A stretch of 64,000 bases of DNA, from positions 1,127,765 through 1,191,764 of the forward strand of contig CP091242.1 of assembly GCA_027627705.1 (NCBI GenBank), read 5' to 3'. How positions within the stretch are numbered: the first letter of the stretch is position 1; each line of letters begins with the position of its first letter. Origin of the DNA: Hyphomonadaceae bacterium BL14. Its GTDB lineage: Bacteria; Pseudomonadota; Alphaproteobacteria; Caulobacterales; Maricaulaceae. Below the pieces are notes generated by a model that did not search any database, was not told the origin of the DNA, and worked only from the letters and a program-made list of their open reading frames with translations. This document shows, piece by piece, positions 37,215 through 56,476 of the stretch. Both the position numbers and the translations under genes were made by a program.

Positions 37215-37292
37215 CACCTACCATCCAGATTGCTGCGTCCCGGCGGGGGCTTGTGCAGCACCTTCAGCAGATGCGTTCCACTCAGAACGCAG

Positions 37293-37321
37293 CGCGGCCC
37301 GGCTTTGGGGGCCGGGCCGCG
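37293..37321 (-). terminator. GC-rich hairpin after tuf copy 1
   Basis: An 11-bp perfect stem (CGCGGCCCGGC with GCCGGGCCGCG) and 7-nt loop lie 27 nt past the tuf stop. No clear T tract follows, so it may be a weak terminator or a 3'-end stabiliser. The same hairpin follows copy 2. Confidence 0.5.
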
Positions 37322-37347
37322 TCGCATAGCGTCAGGGACGGTGCCGA

Positions 37348-38523
<1,176 letters not shown>

Positions 38524-38569
38524 TGTCTTGTCCTGTTCTTCTCTGGTTGCTCTCGACGGCGCGAAGCCG

Positions 38570-40645
<2,076 letters not shown>

Positions 40646-40685
40646 GGGGAGTGTCCTTCAGGAACAAAGAATAAGGCGCGCCGGC

Positions 40686-41156
40686 TTACCAGCGATAGTG
40701 GGCGAAGGCGCGGTTGGCTTCGGCCATGCGGTGCGTGTCTTCACGCTTTTTCACCGCAGAACCGCGATTGGAGGCCGCGTCCATGAGCTCGGCGGCGAGC
40801 CGCTCGCGCATGGTGTTCTCGTTACGGCCGCGCGCCGCGGAGGCCAGCCAGCGGATGGCCAGCGCCTTGCGGCGGTCGGGGCGCACATCGACGGGCACCT
40901 GATAGGTGGCACCGCCAACCCGGCGCGAGCGCACTTCAACTTCCGGCGCGACATTGTCGAGCGCGTCATGGAAGGTGCGCACCGGCTCGCGCTTGGTTTT
41001 CTCTTCGACGATCTCGAGAGCGCCATAAATGATCGCTTCGGCAGCCGATTTCTTACCGTCGACCATGATGTAATTCATGAACTTGGTCAGATCGCGATCA
41101 CCGAATTTCGGGTCAGGCTGAATTTCGCGCTTTTCGGCGCGGTGACGGCGGGACAT
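40686..41156 (-). CDS. rpsG: 30S ribosomal protein S7
   Basis: A 156-residue S7, the head-assembly initiator and, in Escherichia coli, the str-operon repressor. [20 protein letters not shown] and [15 protein letters not shown] are typical, as is the tail [20 protein letters not shown]. It lies 12 bp after rpsL. Confidence 0.98.
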   Translation of the reverse strand: MSRRHRAEKREIQPDPKFGDRDLTKFMNYIMVDGKKSAAEAIIYGALEIVEEKTKREPVRTFHDALDNVAPEVEVRSRRVGGATYQVPVDVRPDRRKALAIRWLASAARGRNENTMRERLAAELMDAASNRGSAVKKREDTHRMAEANRAFAHYRW

Positions 41157-41168
41157 GGCCGTATCTCC

Positions 41169-41540
41169 TTATTTAGGACGCTTCGCGCCGTATTTCGAAC
41201 GGCGCTGGCGGCGGTCCTTGACGCCCTGGGTGTCCAGGACGCCGCGCAGAATGTGGTAACGCACGCCGGGAAGGTCCTTCACGCGCCCGCCACGGATCAG
41301 CACAACCGAGTGCTCCTGCAGGTTATGGCCTTCGCCTGGAATGTAGCTCACCACCTCATAGCCGTTGGTCAACCGGACCTTGGCGACTTTGCGCAAGGCC
41401 GAGTTCGGCTTTTTCGGGGTGGTGGTGTAAACGCGCGTGCAAACACCACGGCGCTGCGGGCAAGCCTGAAGGGCCGGCACTTTGTTGCGCTTGGGCTTGT
41501 CTTTCCGCGGCTTGCGGATGAGCTGATTGATCGTCGGCAT
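41169..41540 (-). CDS. rpsL: 30S ribosomal protein S12
   Basis: A 123-residue S12 at the decoding centre. The streptomycin-relevant segment [17 protein letters not shown] and the second block [29 protein letters not shown] show the ordinary lysines, that is, no resistance substitutions. It is the first gene of the str operon, with a promoter at 41732-41760 and a leader near 185 nt. Confidence 0.98.
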   Translation of the reverse strand: MPTINQLIRKPRKDKPKRNKVPALQACPQRRGVCTRVYTTTPKKPNSALRKVAKVRLTNGYEVVSYIPGEGHNLQEHSVVLIRGGRVKDLPGVRYHILRGVLDTQGVKDRRQRRSKYGAKRPK

Positions 41541-41731
41541 AAGGCCCTTGTCCGTTCCTGTTCGCGGCTTCGCGAAAGCCCTGGCGGCATGACGCGAAAA
41601 ACCCGTCCGGTCGCGACGGCCTGGGCCGTACGTCCGCGGACGGTCGTGAAAGCGTTGTGTCCAGTATTCCCGGCGACGTTTAGACGGTCACAACAGACCG
41701 GCTACGGCTCACCCCCGGAAAACGAGCGCGG

Positions 41732-41760
41732 AACCTACTTAGGAGACTCGGTTCCGTCAA
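41732..41760 (-). promoter_or_regulatory. Candidate str-operon promoter
   Basis: On the minus strand, -35 TTGACG (41755-41760) and -10 TAGGTT (41732-41737) are separated by 17 bp, about 190 bp before rpsL. The 339-bp gap 41541-41879 holds this promoter, the long rpsL leader and the dyad at 41810-41828; I see nothing else in it. Confidence 0.6.
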
Positions 41761-41809
41761 GCGGGCTGTCAGGCGCCGGGAACGAAAACAGGCATGCGCT
41801 GGTTCGCCG

Positions 41810-41828
41810 CTCAAGAATACGTCTTGAG
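41810..41828. promoter_or_regulatory. Perfect inverted repeat before the DUF3422-like gene
   Basis: CTCAAGA and TCTTGAG, separated by 5 bp, form a perfect dyad 51 bp before the DUF3422-like start and about 50 bp upstream of the str-operon -35 box on the other strand. It could be an operator for either gene set; no cognate regulator is identified. Confidence 0.4.
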
Positions 41829-41879
41829 GATGCATGACCGGCGCCATAGTCTTCCTGTGGGGATGCAATCGGGGCGGGC

Positions 41880-44042
41880 ATGGACATAAGGCAGTGGTTT
41901 GGATACGGCGCTGCGCGCCGGGCCGAGGGCGGCGTGGGCGCGGCCCAAGCCAGTGGGGTGCACTCCGATTGGCGGGCAAGCCAGTATCCCGAACGCGACT
42001 TCATGATCAAGGAAACGCACGCGCGGACGGGCTATCCGCTCCCGCGCTACGCCCGAGTCTCGCACATGACTCGCGTGTTCCCCAGCCGGGAGGACGAGTT
42101 TCGCGAAGCGCTGATCAAGAAACTGCGCCCGCATGACGCCGCGCTGCTGAAGGAACAGATCGCCAGCCCCGACGTGCGCACCCGGCGCAAGGCCGCCCAA
42201 ACATGGTTCGACTCCATCGGCGAGGCGATCCGGGTCCTGGGTCTTGAGCACGCCGGAACGCTCGACAATCAGGACCGGACGGTGGCGCTCCTGTCCGAAG
42301 CGCTCGCCAATATGCGCGAGCATGCGGCGCCGGCTGCGCGCGACAGGTTGCGCGCAGCGGCGATGCAGGAGGCGGCGAAACTGGATTTGCTCTTTGAAGC
42401 AGGGCAGCCCTTGCATGCCAGTGACGAGGCGATCGAGGCCTTCAGAGACGTCCATCCGACTGCCGCCCGCGAGCATTTCCGCCCCTACCGCCCGACCGGC
42501 CAGACCCGATACCGCTGGTACAATTTCTGGCGTCTGGACGGCGCGCCCTCACCGGAACGCCGCTTGCGGATGAACTGGGAGATGTTTGGCGCCAGCCAGA
42601 ACTTCACCGTCTTTGAGGACTTCCGGGCCAGCGCCGGGGGCTATGACGGCAGTCTGGCGCAGACGATTGCGTCGCATCAAGACGGCCGTCAGCGAAGCTT
42701 TCTGGCGCCGCGGGCCGGCCCTGGCGCGGCTGCGGATCCCAATCTTGAATGGACCGCGCTCGACACGCTGGAGAGCGAGATGGCTTTGATCTCGAAGGAT
42801 GGCGCCTGGCCGGGCTTCAGCTGGACCGGCGAACTCCTGGTCGCAGCCCATTACTGGATCATGCCTTTCGAGCATGTGCTGGCCGATCTCGAACCCACAA
42901 CCGCCGAGCAAATTCGCGTCGGGCTCCTCTTTGACCAGGAGCATGAGCGTCTTCAACTTGACCTGTCTCTGGTCACCAAACTCGCTGACGCTCTGGAAGG
43001 GCTTGCAATGCGGGTGTTCCGCTATCCTGACAAGACCGCCTATGGCGCGGACCGCAAGGACTTTGTGATCAGCCGGATATCGAATGGTCAGGCGATTCTG
43101 ATCTCTGACCTGCGACCAACCGACCGCCGCACGGCGCACGGAGAGATGGCCTCACAAGCCATCATTCTGGACATTGGCCTGACCTCCGAGGAGCGCGGAC
43201 GGATAGTCAGGCGGTGCACTGATATCGCCTCGGCGCGCACCCTCGCCTTTCGCGAGTTTCCTTATGTTGACGCCCTCACAACGGCGATCAACAGCATCGG
43301 GCGCAAACTCAATCAGTGCAATTCGGAAATTCTCGATGTCGCCCACCGCGACTCGGCGGCGCTCTGGACTGACCCGGACCCCGAAGCCCCGGCCCAGGAG
43401 CCGCCACAGGCAGAAGGCCGCGCACGATACGCCCTGGAGCGTACCTTGAGGCGGCTGCGCCAGCTCTCCATCAATCTCAGCACGCTCAATGCGTTCATCA
43501 CCCAAGGGGTGACAGGCGCACAAGTGGCCAGCCAGGATTATCGCCGCATGGTTGAGGAGCGAGCCAAAAGCTTGCGTGAGACTCCGCTAGGCGGCTTTCA
43601 GACACTGGATGCATTCTTGAGCCGGTTCTTCAGCACGTCCGATGGGATCGACCGCATGGCGGTGCGCTACGACACGCTGCGCCGACGGGTCGCGGAGTAC
43701 TCCCAGCTTGTGCGCGCTGAAATCGAGCTGCTGGAGCTCAAACAGCTGCAAAACCAGGCCGGGCAGCAGGTAGACTTGTTGCGCCGGGCGGATGTGCTTG
43801 GTGCGATTGGCATCTATCTGGCCTTGCTAGCCATATTTCAGGAGCTCACGCCGGACCAGGCCAATTGGCCGAGCATCGTCGATCTGGTCATGATCGGTAT
43901 TGGCGCTGTAGGCAGCCTGACACTCGCTCATGCGATCTGGAAAGTCGTCAGGGGCAAGTCGGGTGGATCCAGCAGAGCAAGACTGTTCGCCGGTCTTGGC
44001 GGGTTCTTTGTATTCGCTGTCTGGATGCTGACCCGTTCTTGA
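41880..44042 (+). CDS. Long DUF3422-like membrane-anchored protein
   Basis: A 720-residue protein facing against the flanking operons. Several blocks fit DUF3422 as I recall it: ETHARTGYPLPRYARVSHM at 45-63 (family pattern EHARP..PL..P.RV.H), RLRMNWEMFGASQNFTVF near 228 (WERHTEF-like), SEERGRIVRRCTDIASARTLAF near 440, and ETPLGGFQTLDAFLSR near 565, then a coiled coil. Three hydrophobic segments close it (about 639-656, 666-688, 701-717). Typical members have about 430 residues, so this one carries some 200-300 extra, including a helical stretch at 75-200. The ATG at 41880 has only a weak GGGGCGGG site; an ATG at 42003, just before the conserved block, is an alternative. Function unknown. Confidence 0.7.
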   Translation: MDIRQWFGYGAARRAEGGVGAAQASGVHSDWRASQYPERDFMIKETHARTGYPLPRYARVSHMTRVFPSREDEFREALIKKLRPHDAALLKEQIASPDVRTRRKAAQTWFDSIGEAIRVLGLEHAGTLDNQDRTVALLSEALANMREHAAPAARDRLRAAAMQEAAKLDLLFEAGQPLHASDEAIEAFRDVHPTAAREHFRPYRPTGQTRYRWYNFWRLDGAPSPERRLRMNWEMFGASQNFTVFEDFRASAGGYDGSLAQTIASHQDGRQRSFLAPRAGPGAAADPNLEWTALDTLESEMALISKDGAWPGFSWTGELLVAAHYWIMPFEHVLADLEPTTAEQIRVGLLFDQEHERLQLDLSLVTKLADALEGLAMRVFRYPDKTAYGADRKDFVISRISNGQAILISDLRPTDRRTAHGEMASQAIILDIGLTSEERGRIVRRCTDIASARTLAFREFPYVDALTTAINSIGRKLNQCNSEILDVAHRDSAALWTDPDPEAPAQEPPQAEGRARYALERTLRRLRQLSINLSTLNAFITQGVTGAQVASQDYRRMVEERAKSLRETPLGGFQTLDAFLSRFFSTSDGIDRMAVRYDTLRRRVAEYSQLVRAEIELLELKQLQNQAGQQVDLLRRADVLGAIGIYLALLAIFQELTPDQANWPSIVDLVMIGIGAVGSLTLAHAIWKVVRGKSGGSSRARLFAGLGGFFVFAVWMLTRS

Positions 44043-44073
44043 AAAAACGCCCGCCGGATCACTCCGGCGGGCG
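44042..44073 (-). terminator. Rho-independent terminator of the rpoB-rpoC transcript
   Basis: A perfect 11-bp stem (CGCCCGCCGGA with TCCGGCGGGCG) has a TCAC loop and is followed on the minus strand by TTTTTT. It lies 33 nt past the rpoC stop and abuts the stop of the converging DUF3422-like gene, so it could slow rightward transcription too. Confidence 0.9.
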
Positions 44074-44105
44074 CTTCCAGTCTCAAGCCAGTTTCAGCCT
44101 GACAA

Positions 44106-48320
<4,215 letters not shown>

Positions 48321-48415
48321 CGGTCCGTCTCCTTGACGGTGGCGGCGGCGGGGGCCGGAGGGGCCGGCTTCCCGCCGCCATGACTTAGGGGCGCTGTGAC
48401 TGGGCTCGTACGCGG

Positions 48416-52495
<4,080 letters not shown>

Positions 52496-52753
52496 TTTCG
52501 CTCCCTATCGCCGGTCTTGCCCGGCGCCTTGCGCTCCCGGGGACCAGGCCCCCGGCATCCGTTCCGGTCGTCGCCGCCGCCCCGTGCGGGCGTGCAGCGT
52601 GCGCCCGCCACCTGGCTCCGGAACGGACACCCAGGCGGCGATTCAGGCAGTGCGGACGCCGCTACGGACGCACGGGGAAGCCCCATGCGCCCGCAAGGCG
52701 TTCGCCAGATATTCCGGCCACAGCGCTGTGAGGCGCCGCTGGCCGCAACATCC
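52496..52753 (-). other. Structured rplL-rpoB intergenic leader
   Basis: This 258-bp gap has nested inverted repeats. CCGTTCCGG (52559-52567) pairs with CCGGAACGG (52618-52626), enclosing a hairpin GCGGGCG (52586-52592)/CGCCCGC (52602-52608). CCGGGG/CCCCGG lies at 52537-52555, and a GGCCA/TGGCC hairpin at 52713-52744 directly follows rplL. None has a T tract. The equivalent Escherichia coli gap holds an attenuator and RNase III site, so processing or partial termination is plausible. No gene is seen. Confidence 0.5.
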
Positions 52754-53125
<372 letters not shown>

Positions 53126-53182
53126 GATAATATTCCTTCGCGTTGGTCAGGGTTGTTCGGGTTCGAGTGTGCGGAGACGACG

Positions 53183-53701
53183 TCAGCTGCTTGCCTGCTC
53201 GCGGATCGCCTCAATCTGGCCGGCCAGGGTGGACCCCGGCGCGTTAAGCCGCGAGATGACCTCGCTGGCCTGGCCGATGAGACGGGCTGCGATGGCGCCG
53301 ATGAGTTCTTCGCGCGACGGCATCTTGGAGAGCGCTTCGACGCTTTTGGCGTCGGAGAAAATATTCTCTTCCATGAAGCCGCCGACGATTTCGAACTTGG
53401 GGTTCGATTTGGCGAACTCGACGACAACCTTCGGCGCTGCGGTGAAGTCCTCAGAATAAGCAATGGCGATCGGGCCTTCGAACATGTTCGAGGCCTCTTC
53501 ACCCTTCTGGCCCTTCAGGGCGATCTTGGCGAGCCGGTTGCGCACGACTTTCAGCCGTCCGCCCTTGGCGCGCAATTCGCCGCGCAGCTTGGTCATTTCC
53601 GCAACGGTAAGGCCCGAATAGCGGGCCAGGACGACAGATCCGGAAGCGGAGAAAATCTCCGTGAGCTCCCCGACCGCCGTCACTTTGGTCGTACGATCCA
53701 T
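53183..53701 (-). CDS. rplJ: 50S ribosomal protein L10
   Basis: A 172-residue L10, the stalk base that binds L7/L12 through its C-terminal helix. MDRTTKVTAVGELTEIFSASGSVVLARYSGLTV and LKVVRNRLAKIAL are typical. In many bacteria L10 (with L12) represses its own leader; the 330-bp gap upstream fits that. Confidence 0.97.
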   Translation of the reverse strand: MDRTTKVTAVGELTEIFSASGSVVLARYSGLTVAEMTKLRGELRAKGGRLKVVRNRLAKIALKGQKGEEASNMFEGPIAIAYSEDFTAAPKVVVEFAKSNPKFEIVGGFMEENIFSDAKSVEALSKMPSREELIGAIAARLIGQASEVISRLNAPGSTLAGQIEAIREQASS

Positions 53702-54031
53702 TGCGGTCTCCCTTCGTTCGGACCACCCACCGCGGGCGGCCCGTCAAGCCGCCGCGCCAGACGCCCGCCCGTGATACGGGGCAAGACGCGCGAGCGCGGA
53801 CTTGCCTGCCCCAGGGCTCGAACCAGCATCCCCGGCTCGCGCCGGACAAACTCGGTCTCGCTCTGTCTCACCCGGGGCCGTGTGAATTAAGAGCGGCGCG
53901 TGTAACGCCCCTCCCCCGGGATCTCGGACAGGTCGGACCGGATGAGACGGACTCTGCCGCCGCGCCCGGTCCTGACCCCGCCACCCGGCCAGGAGCCGGA
54001 GGGCGGAAAACTCTTGTCTAAGCGCGCCTGA
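53702..54031 (-). other. rplJ leader region
   Basis: The 330-bp gap between rplA and rplJ holds no convincing gene. A stem with one bulge joins 53931-53941 (GGTC-GGACCGG) to 53966-53976 (CCGGTCC-T-GACC). Size and place match the L10-binding leader found before rplJ in other bacteria, but no promoter could be placed with confidence. Confidence 0.45.
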
Positions 54032-54748
54032 TCAGGCCGCTTCGGTCGGGGCGCCCGTAGACGCCTCGGTGACATCGACTTTCACGCCCGGCCCCATGGT
54101 GGAGCTGAGCGAGATACGCCGGACATACTGCCCTTTGGCACCGGCGGGCTTGGATTTCACCAGCCCAGCCAGAAGCGCCCGGATGTTTTCCACCAGCGCG
54201 TCCTGCGAGAAGCTGGCCTTGCCCACGCCCGCATGCACGATGCCGGCTTTCTCCACACGGAACTCGACCGCGCCGCCCTTGGAGTTGGCCACAGCCTTGG
54301 CCACATCCATGGTCACAGTGCCGACCTTCGGGTTCGGCATCATGCCGCGCGGGCCCAGCACTTTGCCGAGGCGTCCCACCAGCGGCATCATGTCCGGGGT
54401 GGCGATCACCTTGTCAAAGTCGATCTGACCGGCGGCCACCGTCTCGTACAGGTCTTCGGCGCCCACCACGTCCGCGCCGGCTTTCAGGGCTTCTTCAGCC
54501 TTGGCACCCTTGGCGAACACGGCCACGCGCACCGAGCGCCCGGTGCCGTTGGGAAGCGACACCACGCCGCGCACCATCTGGTCAGCGTGACGCGGGTCGA
54601 CCCCCAGATTGACAGCCACTTCGATGGTCTCGTCGAACTTCGCCGTAGCGCGCTCCTTGACCAGAGCCACTGCCGCTTCAAGGCTGTGGTCCTTTTCGCG
54701 GTCAATGCCGGTGCGCGCCGCAGCAATCCGTTTTGCAATTTTTGCCAT
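54032..54748 (-). CDS. rplA: 50S ribosomal protein L1
   Basis: A 238-residue L1 of the tRNA-exit stalk. Landmarks are [58 protein letters not shown] and the short Thr/Ala-rich tail. It lies 5 bp after rplK. Confidence 0.98.
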   Translation of the reverse strand: MAKIAKRIAAARTGIDREKDHSLEAAVALVKERATAKFDETIEVAVNLGVDPRHADQMVRGVVSLPNGTGRSVRVAVFAKGAKAEEALKAGADVVGAEDLYETVAAGQIDFDKVIATPDMMPLVGRLGKVLGPRGMMPNPKVGTVTMDVAKAVANSKGGAVEFRVEKAGIVHAGVGKASFSQDALVENIRALLAGLVKSKPAGAKGQYVRRISLSSTMGPGVKVDVTEASTGAPTEAA

Positions 54749-54753
54749 GACGC

Positions 54754-55185
54754 CTACTCCACCACTTCGATGCCCATGGAGCGAGCCGAACCCTCGATAA
54801 TGCGGGTGGCGGCGTCCAGGTCGTTCGCGTTCAGGTCAGCCATTTTGGTTTCGGCGATTTCACGGCACTGGGCGCGTGTCACCTTGGCCGTCGGCGCGGT
54901 CTTGCCGGCCGTGGCGGAGCCCTTCTGGATCTTGGCGGCTTTCTTCAGGAAGAAGCTCGCCGGCGGGGTCTTGGTCACGAACGTGAAGGATTTGTCCGAA
55001 TACACCGTGATCACCACGGGAATCGGCGTGCTCTTCTCGATCTCTTGCGTCTTGGCGTTAAACGCCTTGCAGAATTCCATAATGTTCACGCCGCGCTGAC
55101 CCAGCGCCGGCCCGATGGGCGGCGACGGGTTGGCTGCGCCGGCGGGAACTTGCAGGTTGATGTAACCTGTAATCTTTTTCGCCAT
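54754..55185 (-). CDS. rplK: 50S ribosomal protein L11
   Basis: A 143-residue L11 of the GTPase-associated centre. The proline-rich thiostrepton-site region [28 protein letters not shown] is intact, with [16 protein letters not shown] and the rRNA-binding end. It follows nusG after 128 bp. Confidence 0.98.
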   Translation of the reverse strand: MAKKITGYINLQVPAGAANPSPPIGPALGQRGVNIMEFCKAFNAKTQEIEKSTPIPVVITVYSDKSFTFVTKTPPASFFLKKAAKIQKGSATAGKTAPTAKVTRAQCREIAETKMADLNANDLDAATRIIEGSARSMGIEVVE

Positions 55186-55313
55186 AGCCCTTCCTCCAAT
55201 GACGCGGACCGATGCCGCGCCTGTACGTCACGAGGGACCTTGAGGCCCCCCAAGGGTGGCGCGGTACGGCCCCGGCATGGTCTTCGCCGAAGCCTCCCGC
55301 ACCGTCGCTTCGC

Positions 55314-55847
55314 TCAGTTCGCTTTTTCGACCTGAGTGAATTCCAGCTCGACCGGGGTGGCCCGGCCGAAAATATTGATGGCGACCTTCAAGGTCTCCTT
55401 GCCGTCATCGACATCATCGACCGTGCCGACAAAGCCCATGAACGAACCGTCCGTCACGCGCACGCTCTCGCCAATATCAAAGGAGATGGTGGAGCGCGGC
55501 CGCTCGGCGTCGTCCTCCATCTGGCCCATGATCCGCTTGATCTCGGATTCGGGCACCGGCAGCGGGCGCTTGCCCGAGCCCAGGAACCCGCTGACACGCG
55601 GCGTGTTCTTGACGAGGTGGTAGGCCTCGTCGGTCATATCCATTTTCACCAGCACATAGCCGGGGAAGTATTTGCGCTCTGCGTTCACCTTGCGGCCGCG
55701 GCGCACCTCGACGACGTCTTCGGTCGGTACGATGATTTCCTCGAACCGGTCTTCAAGCCCTTTGAGGACCGCTTCGGACCGGATCGCCTCGGCCACCTTC
55801 TTTTCGAAGTTGGAATAGGCGTTGACGATGTACCATTTGGCGGACAT
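55314..55847 (-). CDS. nusG: Transcription termination/antitermination protein NusG
   Basis: A 177-residue NusG that binds RNA polymerase and couples it to the ribosome or Rho. The NGN domain starts WYIVNAYSNFEKKVAEAIR and has YFPGYVLVKMDMTDEAYHLVKNTPRVSGFLG; the KOW domain has FDIGESVRVTDGSFMGFVGTV. It lies 6 bp after secE. Confidence 0.98.
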   Translation of the reverse strand: MSAKWYIVNAYSNFEKKVAEAIRSEAVLKGLEDRFEEIIVPTEDVVEVRRGRKVNAERKYFPGYVLVKMDMTDEAYHLVKNTPRVSGFLGSGKRPLPVPESEIKRIMGQMEDDAERPRSTISFDIGESVRVTDGSFMGFVGTVDDVDDGKETLKVAINIFGRATPVELEFTQVEKAN

Positions 55848-55853
55848 GCGGCG

Positions 55854-56144
55854 TCAGGCTCCAAGACCGAGCAGATTTCGAACAATAAAGCCGAGCGCAC
55901 TGTCGACCGCGAAGAAGAACAAGGCGGCGATGACCGTCATGATCAGCACCATGATGGTGGAGATCAGGGTCTCGCGCCGGCCCGTCCATGTGACCTTGCG
56001 GCCTTCCTGACGCACTTCGGCAAAGAAGCGCAGCGGGTTGAACGGCTTCTTGGGCGCCGGCGCAGCCGCCGTGCCGCCCGAAGTCCCGCTTCGGCCGCTG
56101 GCGGCCGGTTTCGCCGGCGGGCGGTTTTTCGTGTCTCGCGCCAT
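55854..56144 (-). CDS. secE: Protein translocase subunit SecE
   Basis: A 96-residue SecE. A Pro/Ala/Gly/Lys-rich N-terminus precedes the amphipathic helix NPLRFFAEVRQEGRKVTWTGRRET and one membrane helix (TIMVLIMTVIAALFFFAVDSAL), the minimal single-span form. The VTW signature is present. It lies between tRNA-Trp and nusG. Confidence 0.95.
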   Translation of the reverse strand: MARDTKNRPPAKPAASGRSGTSGGTAAAPAPKKPFNPLRFFAEVRQEGRKVTWTGRRETLISTIMVLIMTVIAALFFFAVDSALGFIVRNLLGLGA

Positions 56145-56197
56145 GGCGTCAGACCATCTTTCTCAATCGCTGTCACCAGACGCACGACTGGCGCGCC

Positions 56198-56273
56198 TGG
56201 CAGGGGCGGAGGGGCTCGAACCCCCGGCCTGCGGTTTTGGAGACCGCCGCTCTACCAGCTGAGCTACACCCCT
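56198..56273 (-). tRNA. tRNA-Trp (anticodon CCA)
   Basis: A 76-nt cloverleaf on the minus strand. The acceptor stem pairs AGGGGTG with CGCCCCT (one G-U), the D loop has AGCTCAGCTGGTAGAGC, the anticodon loop is CTCCAAA, and the T loop has GGTTCGAGCC. Discriminator G and an encoded CCA end it. It lies just before secE, its usual place in proteobacteria. Confidence 0.96.
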
Positions 56274-56360
56274 GTGTCGCACGCAGGCTTAACGCGGCGC
56301 ATTGACGCCCGCCTTCGCCAGAGCCGGTGCTTTTACATCGCCTGCAGCCAGATGCAAACA

Positions 56361-56384
56361 GGGTGCTGCAAAATTTCTGCACCC
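56361..56384. promoter_or_regulatory. Inverted repeat upstream of tRNA-Trp
   Basis: GGGTGC and GCACCC lie 12 nt apart, with AAATTT in the spacer, about 88 bp before the tRNA start. It could be a regulator site or a weak hairpin in the gap with the TonB receptor gene. No clear promoter boxes were recognised beside it. Confidence 0.3.
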
Positions 56385-56409
56385 GTCTGGCCTGGCTCAG
56401 GCCTTAAAA

Positions 56410-56442
56410 AAAGAAAACGGCGGCGGGCAATGCCCGCCGCCG
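56410..56442 (-). terminator. Rho-independent terminator of the TonB receptor gene
   Basis: An 11-bp GC stem (CGGCGGCGGGC with its complement) and AAT loop are followed on the minus strand by TTTTCTTTTTTT. It lies 35 nt past the stop and insulates the tRNA-Trp/sec/rpo operon. Confidence 0.9.
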
Positions 56443-56476
56443 CAGTCTTCATAGGCGTCCTGAAGACGCGCCGCAA

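Noticed and set aside
41830..41889. Possible 19-codon upstream frame overlapping the DUF3422-like start
   Set aside because: The stop overlaps the start codon region, which could suggest coupling, but TTGAGG abuts its ATG and composition is uninformative; not enough to call a gene.
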